64,000 nucleotides of DNA from AC-32 sp963715575 (GCA_963715575.1 OY970250.1:1612001-1676000), one strand, 5' to 3'; counted from the stretch's first letter, positions 1 to 7,750 are shown. Program-made: numbers and translations. Notes: generated by a model from the sequence alone, not told the origin.

Positions 1-63
1 GTTCAGTTGTTCCCGTGCTCCGTCGGTCTTAGCGCCGCTGCGGCCGGTCAGTAGCATCGTCGT

Positions 64-498
64 ATGAGCGCCGTAAGGGAGCCGGTGCCTTTCGAGGTGT
101 ACGAGCCGGGCGTGTACCTGCACGGCACAAAGGCAGACCTCGCGGTGGGCGAGCTGCTGGTGGCCGGCCGCGAATCGAACTTCGAGGCAGGCCGGCTGAT
201 GAACTACGTCTACTTCACCGCAACTCTCGACGCCGCGGTCTGGGGCGCCGAGCTCGCCTCCGGTGAGGGCCGTGGGCGCATCTACGTCGTCGAGCCTCTG
301 GGGGGGTTCGAGGACGACCCCAATGTCACGAACAAGAAGTTCCCTGGGAATCCAACGCAGTCCTTCCGCAGCCGCGAACCCTTACGCATCGTTGACGAGC
401 TCCTCGACTGGGTCGGTCACTCGCCCGAGAAGCTCGAGGCAATGCGGGCCCGACTCGATTCCTTGCAGCAGGAGGGAACGGGAAAGATCGAGGACTGA
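64..498 (+). CDS. arr: Rifamycin ADP-ribosyltransferase (Arr family)
   Basis: The 144-aa product matches the Arr family over its full length. These small cytoplasmic enzymes move ADP-ribose from NAD+ onto rifamycins and inactivate them. Visible family motifs are YLHGTK near residue 18, the NYVYFT segment near 47, VWGAEL near 60, FEDDPN near 83 and KKFPGNPTQS near 92. The catalytic triad of the mycobacterial enzyme (His, Tyr, Asp) corresponds to H20, Y50 and D85, all present. A TAGCAT box at 52-57 lies six bases before the ATG, so the mRNA is probably leaderless. The gene stands alone next to decayed genes. That it confers rifamycin tolerance is inferred; environmental Arr proteins may act on other molecules. 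Confidence 0.93.
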   Translation: MSAVREPVPFEVYEPGVYLHGTKADLAVGELLVAGRESNFEAGRLMNYVYFTATLDAAVWGAELASGEGRGRIYVVEPLGGFEDDPNVTNKKFPGNPTQSFRSREPLRIVDELLDWVGHSPEKLEAMRARLDSLQQEGTGKIED

Positions 499-541
499 GT
501 TGCCGCGTGTCCGGCTGACGTCTACGTAGATTGGTGTTGCC

Positions 542-695
542 ATGTCGAGCTGGTACGACGCCTGGGCGGACCGATACGAGGCGGAGGGGTCACCTCGCGC
601 TGATGGGCCTGCGCCTCGAAGCTCTCTATGGCGGATTCAATGGGGAACCGCTCGACGACGACAGCCGTGAGTACATCTTCGTGACCCGTCGCTAA
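542..695 (+). pseudogene. Remnant of a SAM-dependent methyltransferase (internal deletion)
   Basis: The first 14 codons (start MSSWYDAWADRYEA) look like the N-terminus of a class I methyltransferase. The next readable part, in another frame from about 594 to the TAA at 693-695, looks like the C-terminus of the same family (LRLEALYGGFNGEP, then SREYIFVTRR). The roughly 200-residue SAM-binding core between them is missing and the two ends are out of frame. The simplest reading is a deletion fusing the ends near 583-594. A TAGATT box at 529-534 sits where a leaderless promoter would. The family assignment rests on the two short ends only. Confidence 0.6.
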
Positions 696-775
696 GCGTT
701 CCGGTCGCCGTCCACGACAGCGCCAGGGAACATTCCCGAAGGCTGGCGCATCCGGGGTTCCTCTACCGAGCCGCG

Positions 776-1100
776 TCAAGGCCGAGGGCAGCCTCCTGGA
801 AAGCTGAGATCCACGACATCCTTGGCGCTGGCCTCCACGTCGAAAGCTTCGCACTCGCGCCCGGAGCGACCCGCGCTTGCAGTTGATCGACTTGTAGGTC
901 GTGTAGTCGTGAAGCTCGCGTTGAGTCTGGGCTGCAGAAAGCTTGCGCGGAAAGAAGAAGTCGACTGCGACCACAACAGCCGCAACGGCCAGTACGGCGA
1001 GCACTACGACGAACAGCCATCGGGGGCGGAAGTCCCCGGCCCATAGCGGTGACGGAGTCTGCCAAACGTTCTTAGCCGCTCGGGTGACATTCCTGCACAC
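776..1100 (-). pseudogene. Frameshifted small membrane-anchored protein
   Basis: Read on the minus strand from a GTG at 1100, the frame encodes a basic N-terminus, one strong membrane segment (LFVVVLAVLAVAAVVVAVDF) and an outer part ending ...YKSINCKRGS. Shortly after the cysteine the sensible reading moves to another frame (GRECEAFDVEASAKDVVDLSF), which stops at 776-778. The pair of cysteines around a short linker followed by an acidic strand is common in small secreted actinobacterial proteins of unknown role. Either the gene is broken by an indel near 855-880 or the assembly has an error there. No function can be given. Confidence 0.35.
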
Positions 1101-1543
1101 TGGTCAATGCAAGAGACCGGCGCTACCGGCGTGGCTTACGTGATCAAGTCGGATACCGTGAGGCTCTCTCTTCTCTGCCTCAGCCTCTTGCAACACCCGG
1201 CCAGGCACGCTGCTCGCGCGCGGGAACGTCAATAGGCCCAGTGGCCTAGACGAGCTTGCTCGACCCGCGCTTGGATAGATGCGTCCGCTCGCTAGACCTG
1301 CGCGTCCTCGACCACGGTCACACCCGGTTTCGTAGTCACCAGACCGCCGCGACACCATCGCCCAAATGCCGTCGGGTGCGTGATTAGAGCGAGCCGCTCT
1401 GGGTAGGACCAGCTGGTGCAGTGTCGCGCACGCTTGTTGCGCACGGTGCAGAGCATCAGGCCGTCAGGAGAAGCGGGAGCGCCGCTCCGGCCGCCCGCTG
1501 GAGTCACACGCGCGCGAGCGACCCCGACTGGGAGCAGGCGTCG
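1101..1543. other. No recognisable gene
   Basis: About 440 bases between the frameshifted membrane protein and the LuxR-type regulator. The open frames here are short, start poorly and show no family motif. I see no tRNA, strong hairpin or repeat. Confidence 0.5.
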
Positions 1544-2206
1544 ATGAGTGATCCCAATAGCGTGCGGGTCTTCGTCGCGTCAGAGGTTCGCGTGTATCGG
1601 GCTGGTCTCTCCCGACTCGTTGCGACGGAAGACGGCCTCGAGCTCGCCGGCGCCGGCAAAGCGCCTGAGTGCCCCTCCAGGTTTCGAAGCTCGGCGCAAC
1701 CTGACGTCGTCCTGATCGACGTGACCGAGCACGGAGCCCTCTCGGTTGCCCGAGAAATACATTCAGCCGCCGGAGAAGCCAAGCTAGTCGTGCTTGTTTC
1801 GCCGGACCAGGAAATCGATCTTCCGGAGTGGGCGGGTGCCGGGGTGTCTGGGTTCTTGTCACGCGAGGCCTCGTCGCATGAGCTGGTCGAGATTCTCAGG
1901 CGTGCAGCGTGTGGCGCGAGTCCTTGTTCGCCCGACGTCGCCGACGCCTACTTGAGGCGGGCGCGCGAGAGGTCAGGAAACCCCGCGAGGCTCGAGGCAG
2001 CGTTGACAAAGCGGGAAGCACAGATCGCCGAACTCCTTGCCGACGGATTGTCCAACAAGGCGATTGCCTCTCGACTGTTCATCGAGCTAACTACTGTCAA
2101 GAACCACGTACACAACATCTTGGAGAAACTCGATGTTCATAGCCGCGGCGAGGCAGCGGCAAAGTTGAGACAAAGCGGTTTGGTCGAAGCGCCTAGGGCG
2201 TTCTAG
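1544..2206 (+). CDS. LuxR-type (NarL-family) regulator with a degenerate receiver domain
   Basis: A 220-aa DNA-binding regulator. Residues 7-120 have the fold pattern of a response-regulator receiver with a possible acceptor D59 (VVLIDVTEHG). However, the usual acidic pair at the end of strand 1 is replaced by ASE (12-14), and the conserved lysine before the last helix is a serine (GFLSREA), so normal phosphorylation is doubtful. Residues 154-200 are a clear LuxR helix-turn-helix (LTKREAQIAELLADGLSNKA, then TTVKNHVHNILEKLDV). The frame is open to 1421, but the ATG at 1544 has a GGAG nine bases upstream and begins just before the first strand, so I chose it. No histidine kinase is adjacent. 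Confidence 0.85.
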   Translation: MSDPNSVRVFVASEVRVYRAGLSRLVATEDGLELAGAGKAPECPSRFRSSAQPDVVLIDVTEHGALSVAREIHSAAGEAKLVVLVSPDQEIDLPEWAGAGVSGFLSREASSHELVEILRRAACGASPCSPDVADAYLRRARERSGNPARLEAALTKREAQIAELLADGLSNKAIASRLFIELTTVKNHVHNILEKLDVHSRGEAAAKLRQSGLVEAPRAF

Positions 2207-2308
2207 ATCGAATTATCCAGACAGTTTCGACCTTTTTGTCCATTCATCTTCGGTGCCGGCTCCGTCAGACTTCCTCGGTTTTCTTGCTCAAGCCGGAAGG
2301 GGAGAATC

Positions 2309-3412
2309 ATGGAAACGAGCGAACAACCGCGGCGTCTGATGAACCGTCGTTCCTTCATGATCAAGGGAGCTGCGCTCGGAGCCGGAGCCATCGGCGCAGG
2401 TCGCCTGTTGGCCGATCCACCAGCAGCCTCTGCCGGTTCGGTTCACCATCGTGGCCGCCTCCCCAAGGGTGACGTGGCAATTCTCCAATTCCTGGCGGCG
2501 GCCGAGCTTCTCGAAGCGGATCTGTGGAAGCAGTACAACGAACTCGGCGGCGTGCAGGACAGCGAGGTTCCGGGCGGCAGCGGGAACCCGGCCTACACGC
2601 AGGCGCTTGCGGTCCTGGACGAGGACATGGGGCAGTACATCCACGACAACGCCGACGACGAGCAGAGCCACGCCGACTTCATCAACGCCTATCTCGAGGC
2701 GCACGGAGAGGACTCGATCAACCTGGATGGCTTCCGCACCCTGCCCAGCAGCCAGGCAACGGGCGCCGAGCAGATCGGGCGCTTGACCAACCTGATGCAG
2801 CTCACGGTCGATACCAGCTACTGGACGCGGTACCGGAGCGATTCTCAGAACCCGGACCTCGGCGACACCCTTCCGCAGGCCGTGCCCGACCTAGCCGTCG
2901 GTGAGCATCCGGCCATCCCTCGTAGCGACGACGATCTCAGCCCGCCCGACCACCTACAAGCGATCGCCAATACGGCCGCCTTCCACTTCGGCTTTATCGA
3001 ACAGGGCGGCACGAGCCTCTATGCCGGGCTGGCACAGCGGGTCACTGATCCGGAAGTGCTGCGCATCTTGCTCTCCATCGGTCCGACCGAGACGATGCAC
3101 TTCCAGACCTGGCAGGACAAAGCTGGGAACGCCCCGCCACTGACCGATTCCCTCACCGGACTCTCCTTCCCCGACCTCAACGCCGATGGTGAGCTGACGC
3201 AAACCAATCTGATCATGCCCGAGCCGACGGTGTTCCTTCGCCGCACATTCCCGATCTGCTCGATCATCCGACCTACACAGACAGAGGGCATCGCTTCCGG
3301 CGCGGCGCAGGCCCTCATCGCCGATGGCCTCTTCATCGGGCAGACAGCAGAGTTCTTCGACGCGGTCGGAGCACTCGTGGCCGCTGCGGATGCCGCTCGA
3401 CGCCGAGGCTAG
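2309..3412 (+). CDS. Tat-exported ferritin-like domain protein
   Basis: A 367-aa protein opening with a twin-arginine signal (NRRSFMIKGAALGAG, residues 12-26) and a cleavable region ending near ASAGS. The mature part resembles the Ferritin_2 group: a helix with AAAELLEADLWKQY near residue 65, an EDMGQYIHDNADDEQSHADF segment near 110 and a later TETMHFQTWQD segment, which supply the Glu/His ligands of a possible di-iron site. These proteins are exported folded and are common in actinobacteria; most have no tested function. An AAGGGGAG ribosome site precedes the ATG. No partner gene is adjacent. Confidence 0.85.
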   Translation: METSEQPRRLMNRRSFMIKGAALGAGAIGAGRLLADPPAASAGSVHHRGRLPKGDVAILQFLAAAELLEADLWKQYNELGGVQDSEVPGGSGNPAYTQALAVLDEDMGQYIHDNADDEQSHADFINAYLEAHGEDSINLDGFRTLPSSQATGAEQIGRLTNLMQLTVDTSYWTRYRSDSQNPDLGDTLPQAVPDLAVGEHPAIPRSDDDLSPPDHLQAIANTAAFHFGFIEQGGTSLYAGLAQRVTDPEVLRILLSIGPTETMHFQTWQDKAGNAPPLTDSLTGLSFPDLNADGELTQTNLIMPEPTVFLRRTFPICSIIRPTQTEGIASGAAQALIADGLFIGQTAEFFDAVGALVAAADAARRRG

Positions 3413-3535
3413 GCCGGATGGTCCACGGCCCAGATGGGCCTAGCGCACGAGCCCTTCGCACTCTCCGGTACCCAGGTCTGAGACGAATGGCGCCGCGCCC
3501 CGTATGACTGACCTACTACGCCGAAAGGAAGGCAC

Positions 3536-3967
3536 ATGTCTCTGAGCGAACCCGTTCTCACCGGCCCCGGCAGCGGCCGGACCACCACCTCCGACCACGG
3601 TTCCACCGCCGAACTGAAGCTCGCGGGCGAGCAATCCGGCGGCGACTGGGCGGTCGTCGAATGGCGCGTGCGCTCTGGCGACGAGCCGCCGATCCACACC
3701 CATACTCGCGAAGACGAGACCCTCTATGTCCTCGACGGGGCGATCACCGCATTCGTCGGCGATCAGCGAATCGACGTCGATGCCGGCTCCTACGCCGCGC
3801 TTCCCAAGGACGTGCCGCACGGCCTGAAAGTGCGAGGCGACGAAGCGCGTCTGCTCGTCACGCTGGAGCCGGCCGGTGCGGAGTACTTGTTCGTCCCCCG
3901 CGACGAGAACGACGCCGACGCGAGCCGGTTCGGGATCGTTCTCAACGGAAGCGCCCGGCCAGCCTGA
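3536..3967 (+). CDS. Cupin-domain protein
   Basis: A 143-aa single-domain cupin. Motif 1 is visible as PPIHTHTREDETLYVLDG (residues 51-68), with the two histidines and the glutamate of the metal site, and motif 2 as YAALPKDVPHGLKV near residue 84. The strong site GAAAGGAAGG lies just before the ATG. Cupins of this length include sugar-binding, dioxygenase and isomerase types, and nothing nearby narrows the substrate. The gene follows the ferritin-like protein by 123 bases, with a short GGCCC-AGAT-GGGCC hairpin between them, so it is probably transcribed separately. Confidence 0.85.
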   Translation: MSLSEPVLTGPGSGRTTTSDHGSTAELKLAGEQSGGDWAVVEWRVRSGDEPPIHTHTREDETLYVLDGAITAFVGDQRIDVDAGSYAALPKDVPHGLKVRGDEARLLVTLEPAGAEYLFVPRDENDADASRFGIVLNGSARPA

Positions 3968-4079
3968 CGGCGGGATCGAGTCGTTGGGCCGCCAGCCGGG
4001 ATCGGTGTGCCCATGCCGACCTCGTGAGCAGCCGAAGTGGTGTCTTGCCCATGCCCGACGACGAACAAGGATTTCGCGA

Positions 4080-4152
4080 TGGGCCGGGCAGGGATCGAAC
4101 CTGCGACCTTGGGATTAAAAGTCCCCTGCTCTACCAGCTGAGCTACCGGCCC
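4080..4152 (-). tRNA. tRNA-Lys (anticodon TTT)
   Basis: On the minus strand the sequence folds as a complete cloverleaf. The acceptor GGGCCGG (4152-4146) pairs with CCGGCCC (4087-4081), the D-arm begins TAGCTCAGCTGG, the anticodon loop is CTTTTAA and the T-arm contains GGTTCGATCC. The anticodon TTT reads lysine. The discriminator is A (complement of 4080) and CCA is not encoded. Confidence 0.95.
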
Positions 4153-4177
4153 GAGGCCCCGAGGGTACCCTCCCGCC

Positions 4178-4636
4178 GTGATCCGGATCGAGGTCGCGGT
4201 CGAGATCGCGTGCCCGGCGCAGAAGGTGTTCGCCGCGCTGACGGATCTCGACCAGCTGCCCGAGTGGCAGTCCAGCGCAATCTCCTCGAAGCCGGACGGC
4301 CCGCTCGCCGTGGGCGCGCGCGTCCGCGAGCAGCGCAGCATGATGGGGCGAGAGATCGACAACGAGCTCGAGGTGACGGCATACGACCCGCCGCAGCGCT
4401 TCGCGCTCGAGGGCCGCAGCGGCGCGATCCCGCTGAGCATCGACCACGAGCTGGTCGAGGAGGACGGCAAGACGGTCCTGCACGTGCGCGCGCAAGCGGA
4501 GCCTGGAGGGCTGTTCAAGCTCGCCGAGCCGATGATCAGGCGCACCGCCGAGCAGGAGCTGCGGGCCGACTTCCAGCGGCTGAAAGGTCGGCTCGAGGCC
4601 GGGGGCTATCCTCCTCAAGCTGCCCCCGTCGACTAG
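4178..4636 (+). CDS. SRPBCC/polyketide-cyclase-like protein
   Basis: A 152-aa protein with the START/SRPBCC pattern: an opening strand (IRIEVAVEIACPAQKVFAAL), the LPEWQSS turn near residue 28, a central beta region and a long C-terminal helix (RRTAEQELRADFQRLKGRLE). Such proteins bind small hydrophobic ligands in a helix-grip cavity; the ligand is unknown. The GTG start follows a TACCCT box (4166-4171) by six bases, so translation is probably leaderless. The last five codons and the stop (4634-4636) lie inside the tRNA-Glu gene, so this mRNA must run into the tRNA. Confidence 0.82.
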   Translation: MIRIEVAVEIACPAQKVFAALTDLDQLPEWQSSAISSKPDGPLAVGARVREQRSMMGREIDNELEVTAYDPPQRFALEGRSGAIPLSIDHELVEEDGKTVLHVRAQAEPGGLFKLAEPMIRRTAEQELRADFQRLKGRLEAGGYPPQAAPVD

Positions 4637-4694
4637 CGGCCTAGGTCACAGCCCTTTCAAGGCTGTAGCGCGGGTTCGAATCCCGCCGGGGGCA
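4622..4694 (+). tRNA. tRNA-Glu (anticodon TTC)
   Basis: A full cloverleaf. The acceptor GCCCCCG pairs with CGGGGGC (4687-4693) and is followed by discriminator A. The D-arm contains CTAGCGGCCTAGG, the anticodon stem-loop is CAGCC-CTTTCAA-GGCTG and the T-arm contains GGTTCGAATCC. The anticodon TTC reads glutamate. Its first 15 bases are also the 3' end of the upstream SRPBCC gene. CCA is not encoded. Confidence 0.95.
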
Positions 4695-4818
4695 TCGCCG
4701 ACGAAAGTCCGCCCGCTCCGCGGGCATGACGACTTTCGCCGGCCTCTCGTCCTTCGGAGAGCGTCAGCGAGCCGCGGCCGCTCAGGTCGGCCGCGGCGGC
4801 GGCTCGTATCCTGCGAGC

Positions 4819-5202
4819 GTGGTCACCGTCGACGAGGTTCGGGCGGTTGCGAGCGGGCTTCCCCGTAGCTCGGAGGGGCTCGTGCGCGGGCAGGTGAAGT
4901 TCCGCATCGGGCGGATTGTCTGGCTGGCGCTCTCCCGCGACGGGGCGACCATGGGGTTCGCCTTCCCGAAGGAGCTGCGCACCGCGCTTGTCGAGTCCGA
5001 CCCGGACAAGTTCTCGCTGCCGAGCCAATCCGACCTGCGCTACCACTGGGCGCACGTCCGGCTCGAAGCGATCGACGAGGAGGAAATGCGCGAGCTCGTC
5101 GAGGACGCCTGGGCCTTCTGCGTCCCGAAGCGCGTGGCCGAGGAGTACGCCGCCGCGCAGGGCTACCTCGAGTCTGGCACCCTGGAAGCCGAGGGCGGTT
5201 AG
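4819..5202 (+). CDS. MmcQ/YjbR family protein
   Basis: A 127-aa product from the GTG at 4819, which lies six bases after a TATCCT box (4807-4812). The frame is open further upstream to 4726, but that part looks non-coding. The pattern fits the MmcQ/YjbR (DUF419) family: a helix with TVDEVRAVASGLP, a strand with VKFRIGRIVWLALS, an FAFPKELRTALVESDPDKFS segment and a C-terminal VEDAWAFCVPKRVAEEY helix. Members adopt a double-wing fold and have been suggested to bind DNA; none has a firm role. The stop codon (5200-5202) lies inside tRNA-Val. Confidence 0.85.
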   Translation: MVTVDEVRAVASGLPRSSEGLVRGQVKFRIGRIVWLALSRDGATMGFAFPKELRTALVESDPDKFSLPSQSDLRYHWAHVRLEAIDEEEMRELVEDAWAFCVPKRVAEEYAAAQGYLESGTLEAEGG

Positions 5203-5265
5203 CTCAGCTGGGAGAGCGCCTGCCTTACAAGCAGGAGGTCGCTGGTTCGAACCCGGCACCGCCCA
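5193..5265 (+). tRNA. tRNA-Val (anticodon TAC)
   Basis: The acceptor GGGCGGT pairs with ACCGCCC (5258-5264). The D-arm is TTAGCTCAGCTGGGA, the anticodon stem-loop CCTGC-CTTACAA-GCAGG and the T-arm contains GGTTCGAACCC. The anticodon TAC reads valine and the discriminator is A5265. Ten bases overlap the end of the MmcQ-like gene. A decayed copy of its 3' half occurs at 7751-7800. Confidence 0.95.
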
Positions 5266-5268
5266 TCT

Positions 5269-5296
5269 AGGAACCCGCTGGAAACGGCGGGTTCCT
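5269..5296 (+). terminator. Hairpin after tRNA-Val
   Basis: AGGAACCCGC pairs with GCGGGTTCCT around an eight-base loop, starting four bases after the tRNA. No T-run follows, so it may stop transcription weakly or mark the processed 3' end. The next 150 bases up to 5446 contain no gene I can recognise. Confidence 0.6.
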
Positions 5297-5446
5297 ATTG
5301 GGCTGAGCTTGCAGACGTGCTCAGTGCTTTTTTGAAGCCGCTTTTAGAAACGCTAGCCGCTGACCTCTAAGGGGCCAGACCTCGCCGCATGAGGTCCCAG
5401 ACCGAGCAGCGTCGCGTGTCATACTGGAGGGCGGAAGGAAACCATC

Positions 5447-5695
5447 GTGCCGCAGTTCGCCCACCTGACCGAGGCGGACATCCGGCGCTACGTCGCCGGA
5501 ACGGTGACCGTGAGAACGGAGCGGCACGTAAGGGTCTGTCCCACCTGCATGCAGCGGCTCGCGGATTCGGCAGTCCGTTCTGTTCCTTGGGAGCGGCGGG
5601 GTCTGCTTGGGCGACTCGTGAAGATCGACATCCCGCAGGTGATTGACGAGTTGCTGGCCGACATCGCCGAAGAACAGAGACGGGACGCAGCCTGA
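5447..5695 (+). CDS. Small protein with an anti-sigma-like Cys/His motif
   Basis: An 82-aa protein with a GTG start preceded by GGAAGGAAA. The N-terminal half (LTEADIRRYVAGTVTV, then RHVRVCPTCMQRLAD, residues 27-41) resembles the zinc-finger helix of ZAS-type anti-sigma factors, in which a His and a CxxC hold zinc. The C-terminal half is an amphipathic helix (DIPQVIDELLADIAEEQRR) with no membrane segment, so it would be soluble. No sigma-factor gene is adjacent, and the anti-sigma idea rests only on the motif. Confidence 0.6.
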   Translation: MPQFAHLTEADIRRYVAGTVTVRTERHVRVCPTCMQRLADSAVRSVPWERRGLLGRLVKIDIPQVIDELLADIAEEQRRDAA

Positions 5696-5919
5696 ACGGG
5701 CCCCGAGCGCGATAGCGGCCTGGTCGTCGCCCCCGTGCCCCGAGCGAACGTATGGCGCGCACCGGTCATTTGCGGTGCGCGCGGCGACGGCGCTCGGCCT
5801 TAACTGCGACCGGGCGGTCGGTACTGCGGTGCTGACCGCCCTCGGGTGAGACGGAGCTGGGAGTGCGTTCCTCCCTCGACTACTGTCCGCCCGCGGCCGG
5901 TGCGCCGATTACGAGCGGT

Positions 5920-6486
5920 TCAGCGCGAGTGACTTCGACCGACGCTGTCCGGGCGTCGGCCGTTTCCGTGCCCGCGACCGCGGTGCGCACTTTCTCGGCC
6001 GCGGTTTCCTGGGTGGGGGCGCTTCGACGAAATCTGCTTTCCGTGCTTGGTAGGAGGCATCGCAGTGGCGGGCGTTGCAGGGCACGCTCCGATGGTGTCT
6101 CCGTGGGCGGCATGGGCAGTGACAGCGTGCTCGTCGACGCTGATCGCGTGGAACGGGTGCTTCCAGGAACCGGTGTGATGACAAAGCATCACCTTGTGCT
6201 CGGCCGGTTCCTGTTCCTGAGACGTCGTGTCGCTCTTCGAGTCCTGGCCCTCATCGTCGGCCTGGTCGTCTTCCCTGTTGGCCGAAGCTCCAGAGGGCCG
6301 TGTCGGCGTCGACCTGGCCTGCGCAGCGGGCGCGGGGAAGATCGTCCGCTTCGAGCGCTGGTGCGCATGCTTTGCTGGCTTGTCGCGGAGGAGATCCAAC
6401 GGGCTACTACCACTCGCAGCCGCTGTCGCAGCAACGCCGGCGACCAGCACGAGACCGGCAAAGAGCGCTATCAAACCTCGTCCCAC
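5920..6486 (-). CDS. Secreted His-rich protein with a CHHTGS domain
   Basis: A 188-aa exported protein. Residues 1-25 form a signal peptide (GLIALFAGLVLVAGVAATAA), followed by a long low-complexity linker (about 30-98) rich in Asp, Glu, Ser and Lys. A compact domain follows, running from CHHTGS (102-107) through FHAISVDEHAVTAHAAHGD to IGAC (132-135). This Cys-His-rich block recurs in extracellular bacterial proteins and probably binds a metal; no function is established. The tail is basic and rich in Arg, Gly and His. The GTG start follows GGGGAGAGGG. The 220 bases beyond its 3' end (5696-5919) hold no recognisable gene. Confidence 0.75.
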   Translation of the reverse strand: MGRGLIALFAGLVLVAGVAATAAASGSSPLDLLRDKPAKHAHQRSKRTIFPAPAAQARSTPTRPSGASANREDDQADDEGQDSKSDTTSQEQEPAEHKVMLCHHTGSWKHPFHAISVDEHAVTAHAAHGDTIGACPATPATAMPPTKHGKQISSKRPHPGNRGRESAHRGRGHGNGRRPDSVGRSHSR

Positions 6487-6613
6487 GTTCCCTCTCCCCT
6501 CTGGCGCAGCTGCTCAGTAATCAGATCCCCTCTTGGCCGGCGACCTGTGCTGTGCTCGGGGACATTCTCACCGCGCAGGTGCCCACACAACTCCTCGCTG
6601 GCGCCGAGTACGA

Positions 6614-6640
6614 TGGAGGCCGCCACGAGGGCGGCCTCCA
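6614..6640 (-). terminator. Strong hairpin downstream of the GYD-domain gene
   Basis: An 11-bp perfect stem (TGGAGGCCGCC with GGCGGCCTCCA) and a five-base loop lie 26 bases past the stop of the minus-strand GYD gene. On the plus strand it is followed by TTGTTCCCTT, so it could act in both directions. The rest of 6487-6666 shows nothing else. Confidence 0.6.
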
Positions 6641-6666
6641 TTGTTCCCTTGGTTAAGAGGTCGGCG

Positions 6667-6951
6667 TTAGACGAGCGCCTTGAAGAAGACCTTGACCTCC
6701 TCCGCAGGGAACGTCTCGGTCTCGAACGTCTCGAGCTTTGCGATCTTGCCGAGGACGCGGAACGCGGTCTCGAGATCGGGATACTCGAAGATGCCGAGAT
6801 ACTCCCATGGGCCCATGATTGCGAGGAAGCGCTCGACGGTCCCGCCCTCGTCCTCGACGATCTCGTAGATCCTGTCGAAGTACTCGGGGGTCTTCTCGAG
6901 GTGCTCCCGGGCGATCGGTGCGACCCTGAAGAGCCCGACATAGGTGAACAT
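6667..6951 (-). CDS. GYD-domain protein
   Basis: A 94-aa protein with the ferredoxin-like pattern of the GYD family: an opening strand MFTYVGLFRVAP, a helix REHLEKTPEYFDRIYEIVED, the strand pair TVERFLAIMGPWEYLGIFEY and a DLETAFRVLGKIAKL helix. The family is widespread, small and uncharacterised. The ATG at 6951 is preceded by GAGGTGAC at good spacing. The gene stands alone and ends ahead of the hairpin at 6614-6640. Confidence 0.82.
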   Translation of the reverse strand: MFTYVGLFRVAPIAREHLEKTPEYFDRIYEIVEDEGGTVERFLAIMGPWEYLGIFEYPDLETAFRVLGKIAKLETFETETFPAEEVKVFFKALV

Positions 6952-7396
6952 GCGTCACCTCACTGCTTGGGGGCATCGCTAAGAGCCCCACAAGCAGGGA
7001 CCGTCTCACGTCCTCGGGCCGCTTGAATCCGCGAATCCCCTATTCGATCTTCCTCTTTGTACTGAGGCGAGCTCGAGCTTCTGTGCCTACCTGAAGCTGT
7101 TTGCTGCGGAGCAACTTAGGAATGCAGCCGGAGGTCGAGCGGCAACCCCGAACGCCATGGGCCGCGTGGCTCATCCTCGAGCGCGGCGAGTCCCATCGCC
7201 ACCGGCCCGACGCCTTAGACTCCCTGGCGTCGTCTCGGCCCCGGGGAGGAGCACCGTCGACCTCATCACGGACCGCTGGGCCACGCGCCTTCTCGTCTTT
7301 TGTGAACGCTCCGCGCGGCGAGGTGAACGCGAAGCGAGTCCGTGTGGGAGACTCGGCGCCACTCGACCTCCGGTAGGGGGAGAAAGGATCCAACGC
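6952..7396. other. No recognisable gene
   Basis: About 445 bases between the start of the GYD gene and the small membrane protein. Open frames on both strands lack motifs and good starts. GGGGGAGAAAGGA at 7376-7388 is the ribosome site of the next gene. Nothing else stands out. Confidence 0.5.
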
Positions 7397-7675
7397 ATGG
7401 GATGCCTCTTCCTGGTGATCGCAGCACTCTCGCCCCGATTGGCTGTCCTGCTGATGTGGATCTTCACGCCATGGGTTGATCGCGCTTTCGGTCCGCTCAT
7501 CTGGCCGATCCTCGGCATCGTCTTCCTTCCGTTGACAACACTGCTTTATGTGATCTTTTGGAACACGGGCGGTCGTGGCGTGACCGGCTGGGAGTGGTTC
7601 TTCGTGATCCTCGCGGTACTCGGCGACCTGGCGTCGTACGGTGGCAGCCGGTACGGCAGGCGGCCCGCGTACTGA
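7397..7675 (+). CDS. Small membrane protein, two to three membrane segments
   Basis: A 92-aa hydrophobic protein: segment 1 near residues 2-22 (ending LLMWIFTPWVDRAF), segment 2 near 32-52 (PLIWPILGIVFLPLTTLLYV) and segment 3 near 62-80 (WEWFFVILAVLGDLASYG), with a basic tail. The frame is open further upstream, but the ATG at 7397 has the only good ribosome site (GGGGGAGAAAGGA). Similar short proteins are frequent in actinobacteria and have no known function. Confidence 0.72.
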   Translation: MGCLFLVIAALSPRLAVLLMWIFTPWVDRAFGPLIWPILGIVFLPLTTLLYVIFWNTGGRGVTGWEWFFVILAVLGDLASYGGSRYGRRPAY

Positions 7676-7750
7676 ATCTCTTGAGCACAAAGGCGGCACG
7701 CAGACTCGGCAAGCCGAATCCACGGCCAGCCGCAACCGGTTACGGCCCCT

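Noticed and set aside
4726..4818. N-terminal extension of the MmcQ-like protein
   Set aside because: The stretch is Ala/Gly/Arg-rich with no family match, and a TATCCT box lies just before the GTG at 4819.
5863..7026. 387-aa plus-strand open frame
   Set aside because: Runs across two minus-strand genes with good starts and recognisable domains (CHHTGS and GYD); its sequence shows no domain.
7040..7735. 231-aa minus-strand frame over 7040-7735
   Set aside because: Overlaps the small membrane protein with a strong ribosome site; the sequence is charged low-complexity without any motif.
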